Positions 1 to 5,852 of a stretch of DNA of 7,469 nt are shown in pieces; the first letter of the stretch is position 1, and every line of letters begins with the position of its first letter. Below the pieces are notes generated by a model. That model was not told the origin of the DNA. It saw only the letters and a list, made by a program, of their open reading frames with translations, and searched no databases. Location of the stretch: the NCBI GenBank assembly GCA_021779435.1, contig JAJYAR010000123.1, positions 1 through 7,469 of the forward strand. The letters run 5' to 3'. Source of the stretch: a bacterium. GTDB taxonomy: Bacteria; Verrucomicrobiota; Verrucomicrobiae; JAJYAR01. Made by a program: the position numbers and the translations under genes.

Positions 1-281
1 AACTCTCCATCGACGAGGCGGGCCGGCCATTCGCTGCCGGTGGCGATCTTGTCTTCGTCTATGCACGCGTGGTTGATGCCAACGGGACGGTTGTTCCCGG
101 CGCCGCGGTGCCCGTGACCTTCAGCGCCGAGGGGGACGCCAGGCTGATCGGTGACAACCCGATCGTCGCCGAGGCGGGGATTGCCACCGTCCTCCTGAAG
201 TCGGGGACGAAGCCGGGAGTCGTGCGCATCCGCGCTTCGGCGGAAGCCCTCGAAGGGCGGCTCGAGGCACAGGTGAAGTGA
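1..281 (+). CDS. C-terminal fragment of a large secreted enzyme, probably glycoside hydrolase family 2 (beta-galactosidase-like)
   Basis: The reading frame is open from base 3 and ends at TGA 279-281, leaving about 92 residues; the 5' part lies outside the window. The visible segment is an immunoglobulin-like beta-sandwich. It reads ARVVDANGTVVPGA, then VTFSAEGDARLIGDNP, AEAGIATVLLKSG and PGVVRIRASAEAL. This pattern (D-x-x-G followed by VTFSVEG and a closing RASA strand) is typical of the last Ig-like domain of bacterial GH2 beta-galactosidases, and related Big_1-type domains share it. No catalytic residue is visible, so the GH2 assignment rests on the accessory domain alone. A bacterial Ig-like domain from another extracellular protein is the alternative. 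A GC hairpin follows the stop, consistent with the end of a transcript. Confidence 0.65.
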   Translation, partial: LSIDEAGRPFAAGGDLVFVYARVVDANGTVVPGAAVPVTFSAEGDARLIGDNPIVAEAGIATVLLKSGTKPGVVRIRASAEALEGRLEAQVK

Positions 282-290
282 ATCTGAACA

Positions 291-333
291 GGGCCTGCCG
301 TGCGCTCCGGCCGGCGGCCCGTGACACGCTTTT
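291..333 (+). terminator. Possible intrinsic terminator after the GH2-like gene
   Basis: The segment 291-300 (gggcctgccg) pairs with 312-320 (cggcggccc), giving nine GC pairs with one bulged T and an 11-nt loop. A short T run (330-333) follows, but nine bases after the stem, so termination would be weak. It sits 10 bp after the stop codon. Confidence 0.35.
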
Positions 334-355
334 GCCAAGAAACCCCAAACAACGT

Positions 356-790
356 ATGAAATCACTCGTCAAAGTGGCTGGTGTTCTTCTCCTCGCACTC
401 GCGGCTCCTCTGGCGCTGCGGGCAGCCGGCATCGATGGTAAGTGGAAGGCCGAATTCGACACCCAGGTCGGCGTTCAGAAATATGTGTACGACTTCAAGA
501 CGGACGCCGCCGGGAAGGTCACCGGCAAGGCCCAGTGGGATCGCATGGAGCAGAAGGGCGAGACCGAGCTCAAGGACGTCAAGGTGACCGGGAACGAAAT
601 CACCTTCGTCGAGCCCATCGTGATCCCGGACATGGAGATCAAGCTCACGTACGCCGGGAAAATCAACGGGGACGAGATTCAGTTCACTCGCACGATCGCC
701 GAGTTCGGGTCGGAAACCCTGGTGGCGAAACGCGTCGCCTCGGATCCTGCGCCCAAGCCGGCCGAAAAGCCCTCCGAGAAGGCGAAATAG
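356..790 (+). CDS. Small exported beta-rich protein of unknown function (lipocalin-like)
   Basis: The 144-residue protein starts at ATG 356. An upstream in-frame ATG at 278 would put 26 arginine-rich residues in front of a good signal peptide, so the internal start is preferred. Residues 1-24 form a Sec signal peptide (MKSLVKV, a hydrophobic core, then LRAAG), with probable cleavage near residue 23-24. The mature part has alternating short strands (GKWKAEFDTQVG, KYVYDFKTD, KVTGKAQW, DVKVTGNEITF, KLTYAGKINGDEIQFTR), the pattern of a small antiparallel barrel. Residues 130-144 are a Pro/Lys/Ala-rich tail. In my recollection similar domains occur as stand-alone periplasmic proteins or attached to glycoside hydrolases in Verrucomicrobia, but no ligand or activity can be named. 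There is no Shine-Dalgarno sequence. Two terminators follow directly. Confidence 0.75.
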   Translation: MKSLVKVAGVLLLALAAPLALRAAGIDGKWKAEFDTQVGVQKYVYDFKTDAAGKVTGKAQWDRMEQKGETELKDVKVTGNEITFVEPIVIPDMEIKLTYAGKINGDEIQFTRTIAEFGSETLVAKRVASDPAPKPAEKPSEKAK

Positions 791-804
791 CCGTTTGATT
801 GTCC

Positions 805-830
805 GGGGTGCAGGACGTGCCCCTATTTTT
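805..830 (+). terminator. Intrinsic terminator of the small exported protein gene
   Basis: GGGGTGC (805-811) pairs with GTGCCCC (817-823), counting two G-U pairs, around a 5-nt loop (aggac). TATTTTT (824-830) follows immediately. It lies 15 bp after the TAG stop at 788-790 and has the classic stem plus U-tract shape. Confidence 0.7.
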
Positions 831-832
831 CC

Positions 833-876
833 GGCCCGGCCGCGGATCTTCGATCTGCGCCGGGCCTTGTGTTTTT
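833..876 (+). terminator. Second, longer intrinsic terminator in tandem
   Basis: GGCCCGGC (833-840) pairs perfectly with GCCGGGCC (859-866). Beyond a bulged C the stem continues with GCGGATC (842-848) against GATCTGC (852-858), with one G-U pair and a three-base loop (ttc). The T-rich tail ttgtgttttt covers 867-876. The next gene's alternative upstream ATG (869) falls in this tail, which argues for the start at 920. Confidence 0.65.
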
Positions 877-919
877 CGCCCTTGCGACGGGCTCCGGCCG
901 GGGCGTTAGTGGCGGCTCC

Positions 920-2038
920 ATGATTATCGATCCCCGCTTCGATGAACTGGCAGCTGGTCTCACCGGGTATTCCACGGCGCTGAAAAAGGGAGAGCGCGTG
1001 CTGATTGATGCCTTTGACGTGCCCGACGCCATGGTGATCGCGCTGATTCGTGCGACGCGGGCGCGAGGCGCCCATCCCTATGTTCAGCTGCACCGTGCAC
1101 GTGTCACCCGGGAGCTCATGTTGGGGGCGCAGGAGGCGCAGTACGCGCCACATGCCGACGTCGAACTGGCCCGGATGCAGAAGATGGATGCGTACATCGC
1201 CCTCCGCGGCTCGGAGAATATCTTCGAGAGTTCCGATGTTCCGGCGAACCGCGTCCAGCTCGTGTCACGGTTGATGAAGCCGGTGCTCGATCATCGTGTG
1301 GGGAAGACCAAGTGGGTCGTCCTGCGGTGGCCGACCGCGGCAATGGCGCAGCAGGCGTCGATGAGCACGGAGGCGTTCGAGGATTTCTATTTTCGTGTCT
1401 GCACGCTCGATTACGCGCGCATGGTCCCCGGTATGAAGGCGCTCGCCGACCTCATGCGGAAGACGGACGCCGTGCACATCAAGGGGCCGGGAACCGACCT
1501 CCGGTTCTCGATCAAGGGCATTGGGGCGCAGCCGTGCGGCGGACTTCGAAACATACCGGACGGCGAGGTGTTCTCCTGCCCGGTGCTGGACAGCGTCGAG
1601 GGACACGTGCAGTACAACGCGCCCACGGTCTATCTTGGTTCGTCGTTCGACAACATCCGGCTTGCATTCCGGAAGGGCAGGATCGTCGAGGCGACGTCGA
1701 CCAACACGCGCCGCTTGAACGACATTCTGGATAGCGACGAGGGGGCGCGTTCCATCGGTGAGTTCGCCATCGGGTTCAACCCGCACATTCTCGAGCCGAT
1801 GCGCGACATCCTTTTCGACGAGAAGATCGCCGGGTCGTTCCACTTCACGCCTGGACAGGCGTATGAGGACGTCGGCAATGGCAACAAGTCCCAGGTGCAC
1901 TGGGACATGGTCTGCATCCAGAGGCCGGAGTATGGCGGCGGCGAGATCTGGTTCGACGGAAAGCTGATCCGGAAGGACGGACTCTTTGTCCCGAAGGCGC
2001 TTCACAAGCTGAATCCCGAATACCTCCTTGGAAAATAG
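920..2038 (+). CDS. M29-family metallo-aminopeptidase (AmpS/AmpT/PepS-like)
   Basis: The protein has 372 residues, near the usual M29 length. Peptidases of clan MQ family M29 are cytoplasmic, remove N-terminal residues from peptides and use a two-metal centre. The characteristic metal ligands are visible: E216 ([10 protein letters not shown]), E281 ([10 protein letters not shown]), H308 ([13 protein letters not shown]), and H327 with D329 (VHWDMV). Y315 corresponds to the conserved active-site tyrosine region. The N-terminal domain shows family hallmarks such as [26 protein letters not shown] and [17 protein letters not shown] 920 is chosen because the protein then begins [11 protein letters not shown] as in relatives; ATG 869 lies in a terminator tail. 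No Shine-Dalgarno sequence is seen. The deaminase gene follows after 33 bp and is probably co-transcribed, which suggests a peptide/nucleoside salvage role, though this link is inference. The substrate range cannot be read from sequence. Confidence 0.93.
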   Translation: MIIDPRFDELAAGLTGYSTALKKGERVLIDAFDVPDAMVIALIRATRARGAHPYVQLHRARVTRELMLGAQEAQYAPHADVELARMQKMDAYIALRGSENIFESSDVPANRVQLVSRLMKPVLDHRVGKTKWVVLRWPTAAMAQQASMSTEAFEDFYFRVCTLDYARMVPGMKALADLMRKTDAVHIKGPGTDLRFSIKGIGAQPCGGLRNIPDGEVFSCPVLDSVEGHVQYNAPTVYLGSSFDNIRLAFRKGRIVEATSTNTRRLNDILDSDEGARSIGEFAIGFNPHILEPMRDILFDEKIAGSFHFTPGQAYEDVGNGNKSQVHWDMVCIQRPEYGGGEIWFDGKLIRKDGLFVPKALHKLNPEYLLGK

Positions 2039-2071
2039 ACGCCCCGCTGAGCCGGATTTGCGAGCAACCCC

Positions 2072-3058
2072 ATGCGCGATTTCATCCAATCACTGCCCAA
2101 GACCGAAACGCATCTGCACTTCGAGGGCGCGTTGCCGTACGAACTGCTCACCCAGTGGAAGCCGGAGCAGTGGCCGCCCGACCCGAAGTTCCGTTCGCGA
2201 AGCTACCGCTACGTCAGCTTCCCTGACTTCGAGCGAATCCTGCTGGATAACGCGCTTCCCTGGTTCACCTCCGCGGAGCGTTATCACGAGGCGGCGAAGG
2301 TGATTTTCGCGAAGCACGTCGCACAGAACGTCAAATACGTCGAGATCAGCTTCCACCTTCCCGTCACGCTGTTCATCAAGACGCCCGGGACCGAAATCAT
2401 CTCGGCAATCCGCTCCGCGGTTCCGAAGGGCCTCGAAGTGCGGATCTTCACCGGGATGACGCGTGCCGATTTCGGCGGCGAATTGCGGGCAACGATCGAC
2501 CAGCTGGGAAAGTGGGACGATCTCGCCGGCGTTGACCTGCACGGGCACGAGGTGATCCCCACGCACCCGGACACGGCGAAGATCTGGGCGCGGCTGCGCG
2601 CAGCCGGCAAGGTGACCAAGGCGCATGCCGGGGAATTCGACGGTCCGGCCCGCGTGCGCGAGGCGATCGAGCAACTCGGCGTCGCGCGCATCCAGCATGG
2701 CGTCCGCGCGGTTGAGGATCCCTCGGTTGTCCGCCTGGCCGCGGAGCGTGGTGTGACCTTTGACGTCTGTCCGCTGAGCAATGTTGGGCTGCAGGTGGTG
2801 CCGGGCATGAAGGACCACCCGATACGGCGGCTGATGATGGCAGGTATTCGCTGCACGATAAGCACCGACGATCCGCTCTGCTTTGCGAACACGGTGAACG
2901 AGGAGTACGAGGCGCTTGCCAACGAACTCACCTTCACGAGGAGCGAACTCGCCAAGGTGGCGAGGAGTGGCTGGGAGGTCGCCGACGTGACACCCGCCGT
3001 GCGCAAGGCGATGCTGAAGGAGATCGACGCGATTGCGGCGTCCTCGGGCGCCGCGTGA
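2072..3058 (+). CDS. Adenosine deaminase-family amidohydrolase
   Basis: The protein has 328 residues and is a TIM-barrel hydrolase that deaminates adenosine or a related aminopurine compound using one zinc. The zinc ligands are H14 and H16 (ETHLHFEG), H185 (KAHAGE) and D266 (ISTDDP). The catalytic residues are E188 and H209 (RIQHG), with D267 beside the metal ligand. CPLSN (233-237) is the usual signature before the substrate loop. All key residues are present, so the enzyme should be active. The segment GVDLHGHE (153-160) differs from the GxDLAGDE common in classical adenosine deaminases, so adenine deaminase or aminodeoxyfutalosine deaminase (menaquinone route) are real alternatives. The gene starts 33 bp after the aminopeptidase stop on the same strand with no promoter or terminator seen between them. 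No Shine-Dalgarno sequence is evident. Confidence 0.88.
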   Translation: MRDFIQSLPKTETHLHFEGALPYELLTQWKPEQWPPDPKFRSRSYRYVSFPDFERILLDNALPWFTSAERYHEAAKVIFAKHVAQNVKYVEISFHLPVTLFIKTPGTEIISAIRSAVPKGLEVRIFTGMTRADFGGELRATIDQLGKWDDLAGVDLHGHEVIPTHPDTAKIWARLRAAGKVTKAHAGEFDGPARVREAIEQLGVARIQHGVRAVEDPSVVRLAAERGVTFDVCPLSNVGLQVVPGMKDHPIRRLMMAGIRCTISTDDPLCFANTVNEEYEALANELTFTRSELAKVARSGWEVADVTPAVRKAMLKEIDAIAASSGAA

Positions 3059-3163
3059 TCGTCCCGAGCTGAAGCCAGGGTTGATTCAGAGCGCCGCTGG
3101 ATGCCTTGGCGGCACCCGGAGCTTTACGCCTTCCCCAAAACCTGTCGGGGATAGCCGGACGAC

Positions 3164-4099
3164 ATGGCCGTTCAATCCTACACCATTCCTGAGGGCGTCC
3201 GGCGGATGCGAGCCGACAAGGCTCTTGCGCTGGCGTTTCCCGAGCACAGCCGGACTGCGCTGCAGCGCGCGTTCGATGCCGGGATGGTGAAGTTCGGGGG
3301 GGCGGCCATCACGCGCGACCGTGCCGTGGATGGCGGCGATGTTCTCGAATTCGAGTTTCCCGATGTCGCGCCTGCGGAGCTGAAGGCCGTCGATATCCCC
3401 CTCGACGTGCTTTATGAGGACAAGCACATGCTGGCGGTGAACAAGGCCGCAGGCATGGTCGTCCATCCGGGAGCGGCGACCGGTGACGATACGCTCGTGC
3501 ACGCCCTGCTGGCGCACTGCGCGGGCGGGCTGAGCGGCATCGGTGGCGTCGAACGTCCCGGAATCGTTCACCGTCTCGACAAGGAGACGACCGGCGTGAT
3601 CGTCGTCGCGAAGAACGACCAGGCCCACCGCGCGCTCGCGGACCAATTCGCGACGCATGCGCTGAAGAAGGAGTACGTCGCCCTGGTCGCGGGCGTGCCG
3701 CAACTGCTCAGCGGCGACATTAACCGCGCGATTTCGCGCCATCCCATCCATCGGCACCGGATGACGATCGGCGAGGGAGGGAAGCCGGCGCGCACCTCCT
3801 GGGAGCGTGTCGAGGCCTTTGGGGATATCGCGGCGTTGATCCGCTGCCAGATTTTCACGGGGCGCACGCACCAGATCCGGGTGCACCTGAAGTCGCTGGG
3901 GCACGTGATCCTGGGTGACGCGCTCTACGGATGGAAACCCGATCCCCGGCTGGCGGTGCAGCCCGGGCGCGTGATGCTGCACGCCGAGCACCTTGTCATC
4001 ACTCACCCGGTTTCGGGCAAGATACTCGATCTGCGCGCACCCTTGCCGAAAGATTTCTCGGCAATGATCAAGGCGCTGCGCAAGGCGGGTAAGGCCTGA
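3164..4099 (+). CDS. RluA/RluD-type rRNA pseudouridine synthase
   Basis: The protein has 311 residues. These enzymes convert specific uridines of 23S rRNA to pseudouridine. An S4 RNA-binding domain occupies about residues 14-66 (RADKALALAFPEHSRTALQR, then GDVLEFEFP), which points to the RluC/RluD branch rather than RluA. The catalytic domain follows: LYEDKHMLAVNKAAGMVVHPG at 83-103, the motif RPGIVHRLDKETTG at 131-144 with catalytic D139, EYVALVAG at 170-177, GRTHQIRVHL at 233-242, and the C-terminal HPVSGK at 281-286. The common NKPAG appears as NKAAG, a small deviation. The target uridine cannot be determined because paralogues exist in most genomes. The gap to the deaminase gene is 105 bp, enough for its own promoter. 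Downstream it converges with the HD-domain gene across a 168-bp gap holding a long palindrome. Confidence 0.93.
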   Translation: MAVQSYTIPEGVRRMRADKALALAFPEHSRTALQRAFDAGMVKFGGAAITRDRAVDGGDVLEFEFPDVAPAELKAVDIPLDVLYEDKHMLAVNKAAGMVVHPGAATGDDTLVHALLAHCAGGLSGIGGVERPGIVHRLDKETTGVIVVAKNDQAHRALADQFATHALKKEYVALVAGVPQLLSGDINRAISRHPIHRHRMTIGEGGKPARTSWERVEAFGDIAALIRCQIFTGRTHQIRVHLKSLGHVILGDALYGWKPDPRLAVQPGRVMLHAEHLVITHPVSGKILDLRAPLPKDFSAMIKALRKAGKA

Positions 4100-4122
4100 C
4101 GGATTCGGACCAAGGCACGGGT

Positions 4123-4199
4123 AACCGCGAAGGACGCGAACGAGCGCGAAGACGTGTGGCGGTCTCGGACCTTCGCGTCCATTCGCGTACTTCGCGGTT
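4123..4199. repeat. Long CGCGAA palindromic repeat, copy 1
   Basis: The left arm 4123-4151 and right arm 4171-4199 match as inverted repeats at 25 of 29 positions, around a 19-nt centre. Each arm carries three CGCGAA blocks (4126, 4135 and 4145 on the left) spaced 9 and 10 bp. The blocks pair while the spacers between them do not. The centre contains CGTGTGGCGGTCTC, also found in copy 2 at 5689-5765. It begins 24 bp after the pseudouridine synthase stop in a convergent gap, so it could end transcripts from either side. There is no transposase or target duplication to mark it as an insertion sequence. Confidence 0.85.
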
Positions 4200-4259
4200 C
4201 ACCGGGGCTGGTGGTACGGCGACCCGTGTCCGCACGGAAACCTGCGGGTTCCGGCAGCT

Positions 4260-4280
4260 TTCAACCTTCAACGTTCAACT
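4260..4280. repeat. Heptamer array TTCAACN x3 at the end of the HD-domain gene
   Basis: Three head-to-tail heptamers of form TTCAACN (N = C, G, T) cover 4260-4280. The - strand stop codon (TGA, 4270-4268) and the last three codons (V, E, R) of the OB/HD gene lie in this array. It is one of three heptamer arrays of different sequence in the window. Confidence 0.75.
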
Positions 4281-5302
4281 CCCGCCGGCGGCTCGGCGGC
4301 GGCCGACGGCATCGGCTCGAGCTTGCGCGTAAACAGCTGCGTGCTGAGGCCGGGGAGGCGCTCCGAGAACTCGTCCTCGTCGCCCGCCTGCCGGAGCGCG
4401 CGCTGGACCATGCCCATCCGCGCGTCGAGATTGTCGATCATCGATACGAACACGGCCTCGGGCGAAGCGGCGTAGATTGCAGCGCCCCAGGCCGGCTCTC
4501 CCTGGTGGGAAAGGATGATGTGCTCCAACCGCTCGAGGCGGTCGGCGTCCAGCTTCGCCCGGATGCCGTGCTTGCGGGCCAGTTGGTAGCCGAGGACAAC
4601 GTGACCCTGCAGGATGCCTCGACGACTCCGGCGCGTGGCAAGCGTGCCCTCGTATTCGATCGTCTTGCCGGTGTCGTGGAGAAGGATGCCGGCCATCGCC
4701 AGATCGGCGTCAACTTCCGGGTACAACGGGAGCAGTGCGCTGCAGGCGCGGGCCATGTGGGTCGTATGTTCCAGCAGCCCGTGGCGGTAGGCGTGGTGCA
4801 TGGCAACGGCCGCGGGAGCCCAGCGGAACGTGTCTCCGACCTCTTCGAACACGCCCCGCACTGTCATGCGCAGTTCGTCATGCCGGATCCCGTCGATGAA
4901 GGCCTCGATCTCGCTCCACATCTGCTCATGACTTTCGGGAGCCACCTCGACGAGGCTCTCGATCATACCCGGGGCGCTGAGCTCGTCTTCCGAGAGCGCG
5001 ATCGCCTTGGAAAGTTTCGGCGACAGCCGGCCTTGATAGAACTCGATCCTTCCCTCGATCCGGACAACGCCGCCCTCACCGGCGGCCTTGATCGCCTCGA
5101 ACACCGGACTGTCGTTGAACACGGTGCACGTGAAGGATCCGCTGCGATCGCCGAGCTCGAGACTGAAGAAGGGGTTACCGTTGGAGGCGGTTTTCGCGGC
5201 GATCTTCTTGATCACAAGAAGGCTCGTGAAGGGACGCCCGTTCGAACCGGCATCGCAGCCTTTGAGTTCACGGACAATGCAGAGCGGTACGTCGTCGGCC
5301 AT
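4268..5302 (-). CDS. OB-fold plus HD-domain protein, YhaM-like 3'-5' exoribonuclease
   Basis: The 344-residue protein (start ATG at 5302-5300, MADDVPLCIV) has the two-domain plan of the YhaM family, about 314 residues in Bacillus subtilis. Residues about 24-108 form an OB-fold nucleic-acid-binding domain (FFSLELGDRSGSFTCTVFND, VVRIEGRIEFYQGRLSP). Residues about 165-300 form an HD metal-dependent phosphohydrolase: H170/H174 region (HHAYRHGLLEHT), H209-D210 (LLHDTGK), H234 (GHVVLG), H266 (LSHQGEP) and D290 (IDNLDARM). The family usually has HHG where this protein has H266-Q-G. Expected activity is degradation of RNA (possibly ssDNA) from the 3' end. An upstream in-frame ATG at 5341 would add a 13-residue proline-rich leader; MADDV fits relatives better. 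The C-terminal tail is Ala/Pro-rich, and the last codons and stop come from a heptamer repeat. It converges with the pseudouridine synthase gene. Confidence 0.88.
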   Translation of the reverse strand: MADDVPLCIVRELKGCDAGSNGRPFTSLLVIKKIAAKTASNGNPFFSLELGDRSGSFTCTVFNDSPVFEAIKAAGEGGVVRIEGRIEFYQGRLSPKLSKAIALSEDELSAPGMIESLVEVAPESHEQMWSEIEAFIDGIRHDELRMTVRGVFEEVGDTFRWAPAAVAMHHAYRHGLLEHTTHMARACSALLPLYPEVDADLAMAGILLHDTGKTIEYEGTLATRRSRRGILQGHVVLGYQLARKHGIRAKLDADRLERLEHIILSHQGEPAWGAAIYAASPEAVFVSMIDNLDARMGMVQRALRQAGDEDEFSERLPGLSTQLFTRKLEPMPSAAAEPPAGVER

Positions 5303-5388
5303 GGTGCTGGAGAAGGGCGGTGGCGCCCGGTGAGCGAGCAAAACCGATTCCGCTGTCTGGGGGCAAATGGAAAGCTGGGGCGGAGGCC

Positions 5389-5416
5389 AGGCTAGAGGCG
5401 AGAGGCTAGAGGCGAG
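5389..5416. repeat. Heptamer array AGGCNAG x4
   Basis: Four exact head-to-tail heptamers of form AGGCNAG, with N alternating T, G, T, G, cover 5389-5416. A fifth AGGCCAG overlaps the first by two bases (5384-5390). The alternation makes this equally a 14-bp unit repeated twice. It lies about 87 bp upstream of the OB/HD gene start, unlike the other two arrays, which sit at gene ends. Confidence 0.8.
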
Positions 5417-5444
5417 GGGGACAAAACCGGGGACTGGAAGAATT

Positions 5445-5509
5445 GAACAGAAGGCCGCGAAGGGAACGAAGGCCTCTCGGTTCTTCGTGGCCTTTGTTGG
5501 CTTCTATTC
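5445..5509. repeat. Imperfect inverted repeat with CGAAG arms
   Basis: GAACAGAA (5445-5452) matches the complement of TTCTATTC (5502-5509) at 7 of 8 bases. GGCCGCGAAG (5453-5462) matches the complement of CTTCGTGGCC (5483-5492) at 9 of 10. The inner portion (5463-5482) pairs poorly, and an extra 9 bases sit in the right arm. The GCGAAG content resembles the two long palindromes, so this may be a decayed relative or a second family of similar design. Confidence 0.55.
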
Positions 5510-5522
5510 ACGATGCCTGTTT

Positions 5523-5625
5523 GTGGCACGGGCTTCCCGCCCGTGGGTTTGAGAGAACAAGACACATGGGCAACATGCCCATGCCACGGACAATCCAAGG
5601 CACACGGGCGAGACGCCCGTGCCAC
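5523..5625. repeat. Cluster of three short hairpin repeats (CAYGGGC stems)
   Basis: Three hairpins share a perfect 7-bp stem and a 5-nt loop: CACGGGC-ttccc-GCCCGTG at 5527-5545, CATGGGC-aacat-GCCCATG at 5565-5583, and CACGGGC-gagac-GCCCGTG at 5603-5621. The middle copy changes both stem strands together (C to T and G to A), so pairing is kept. Copies two and three are followed by CCACGG; copy one is preceded by GTGG, so it is inverted relative to the others. The loops are not conserved. Confidence 0.85.
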
Positions 5626-5688
5626 GGCAAGCCCTGGAGCCTCTGTGGACGCCCTGTCGCAGCCTTGCTCCTGAGCAACCGGAGGATG

Positions 5689-5765
5689 AACCGCGAAGGG
5701 CGCGAAGCGGCGCGAAAGCGTGTGGCGGTCTCTGACTTTCGCGTCTGTTCGCGACCTTCGCGGTT
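5689..5765. repeat. Long CGCGAA palindromic repeat, copy 2
   Basis: The left arm 5689-5718 and right arm 5736-5765 match as inverted repeats at 26 of 30 positions around a 17-nt centre. CGCGAA blocks in the left arm start at 5692, 5701 and 5711, with the same 9 and 10 bp spacing as copy 1 (4123-4199). The centre CGTGTGGCGGTCTC is identical to copy 1 and in the same orientation. It begins to pair about 108 bp beyond the isochorismatase stop. Confidence 0.85.
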
Positions 5766-5779
5766 CACCGGTTCGGAGG

Positions 5780-5802
5780 ATCGCAAATGAATTTGCTCCT
5801 AC
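5780..5802 (-). repeat. REP-like hairpin with GTAG signature
   Basis: Read on the - strand, this element begins GTAGGAGC (5802-5795) and ends GCGAT (5784-5780). Its hairpin stem is GCAAAT (5783-5788 on +) paired with ATTTGC (5791-5796), with a two-base GA turn. A 5' GTAG tetranucleotide followed by a short imperfect palindrome is the hallmark of REP sequences mobilised by RAYT (TnpA-REP) transposases, and GTAGGAGC...GCGAT resembles widespread REP types. Only one copy is present and no RAYT gene is in the window. Confidence 0.5.
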
Positions 5803-5824
5803 GAAATCGCCTGCTTCCCGCTCC

Positions 5825-5852
5825 TTATGCCTTACACCCTACACCTTACACC
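5825..5852. repeat. Heptamer array YTACACC x3 plus one degenerate unit
   Basis: Three heptamers of form YTACACC (first base T, C, T) cover 5832-5852, preceded by a diverged unit TTATGCC (5825-5831). The array abuts the perfect GC hairpin at 5853-5877, which contains the stop codon of the isochorismatase-family gene. Confidence 0.75.

Noticed and set aside
882..910. Promoter TTGCGA, 17 bp, GTTAGT before the aminopeptidase gene
   Set aside because: The -10 matches 3 of 6 bases and lacks the key second A, so it is not distinguishable from chance.
362..1153. 263-codon - strand open frame across the small exported protein gene and the terminators
   Set aside because: It runs through two strong terminator hairpins and is antisense to two supported genes.
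1265..2089. 274-codon - strand open frame opposite the aminopeptidase
   Set aside because: It is antisense to a gene with all M29 metal ligands, and its composition is typical of a GC-driven shadow.
3132..3151. TCCCC/GGGGA hairpin 12 bp upstream of the pseudouridine synthase start
   Set aside because: The stem is only 5 bp with a 10-nt loop and no T-run, too weak to call a terminator or riboswitch. The rest of the 105-bp gap shows nothing clear.
3086..4006. 306-codon - strand open frame opposite the pseudouridine synthase
   Set aside because: It has an Arg/His/Asp-rich composition with no domain, and the + strand frame has S4 and HRLD motifs.
4235..4253. CGGAA/TTCCG hairpin in the convergent gap as a terminator
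   Set aside because: The stem is interrupted by a mismatch and only a TTT follows some bases later; there is not enough for a call.
4154..5395. 413-codon + strand open frame opposite the OB/HD gene
   Set aside because: It starts inside the palindromic repeat and its translation is the complement of a protein with intact OB and HD motifs. Long antisense frames are expected at this GC content.
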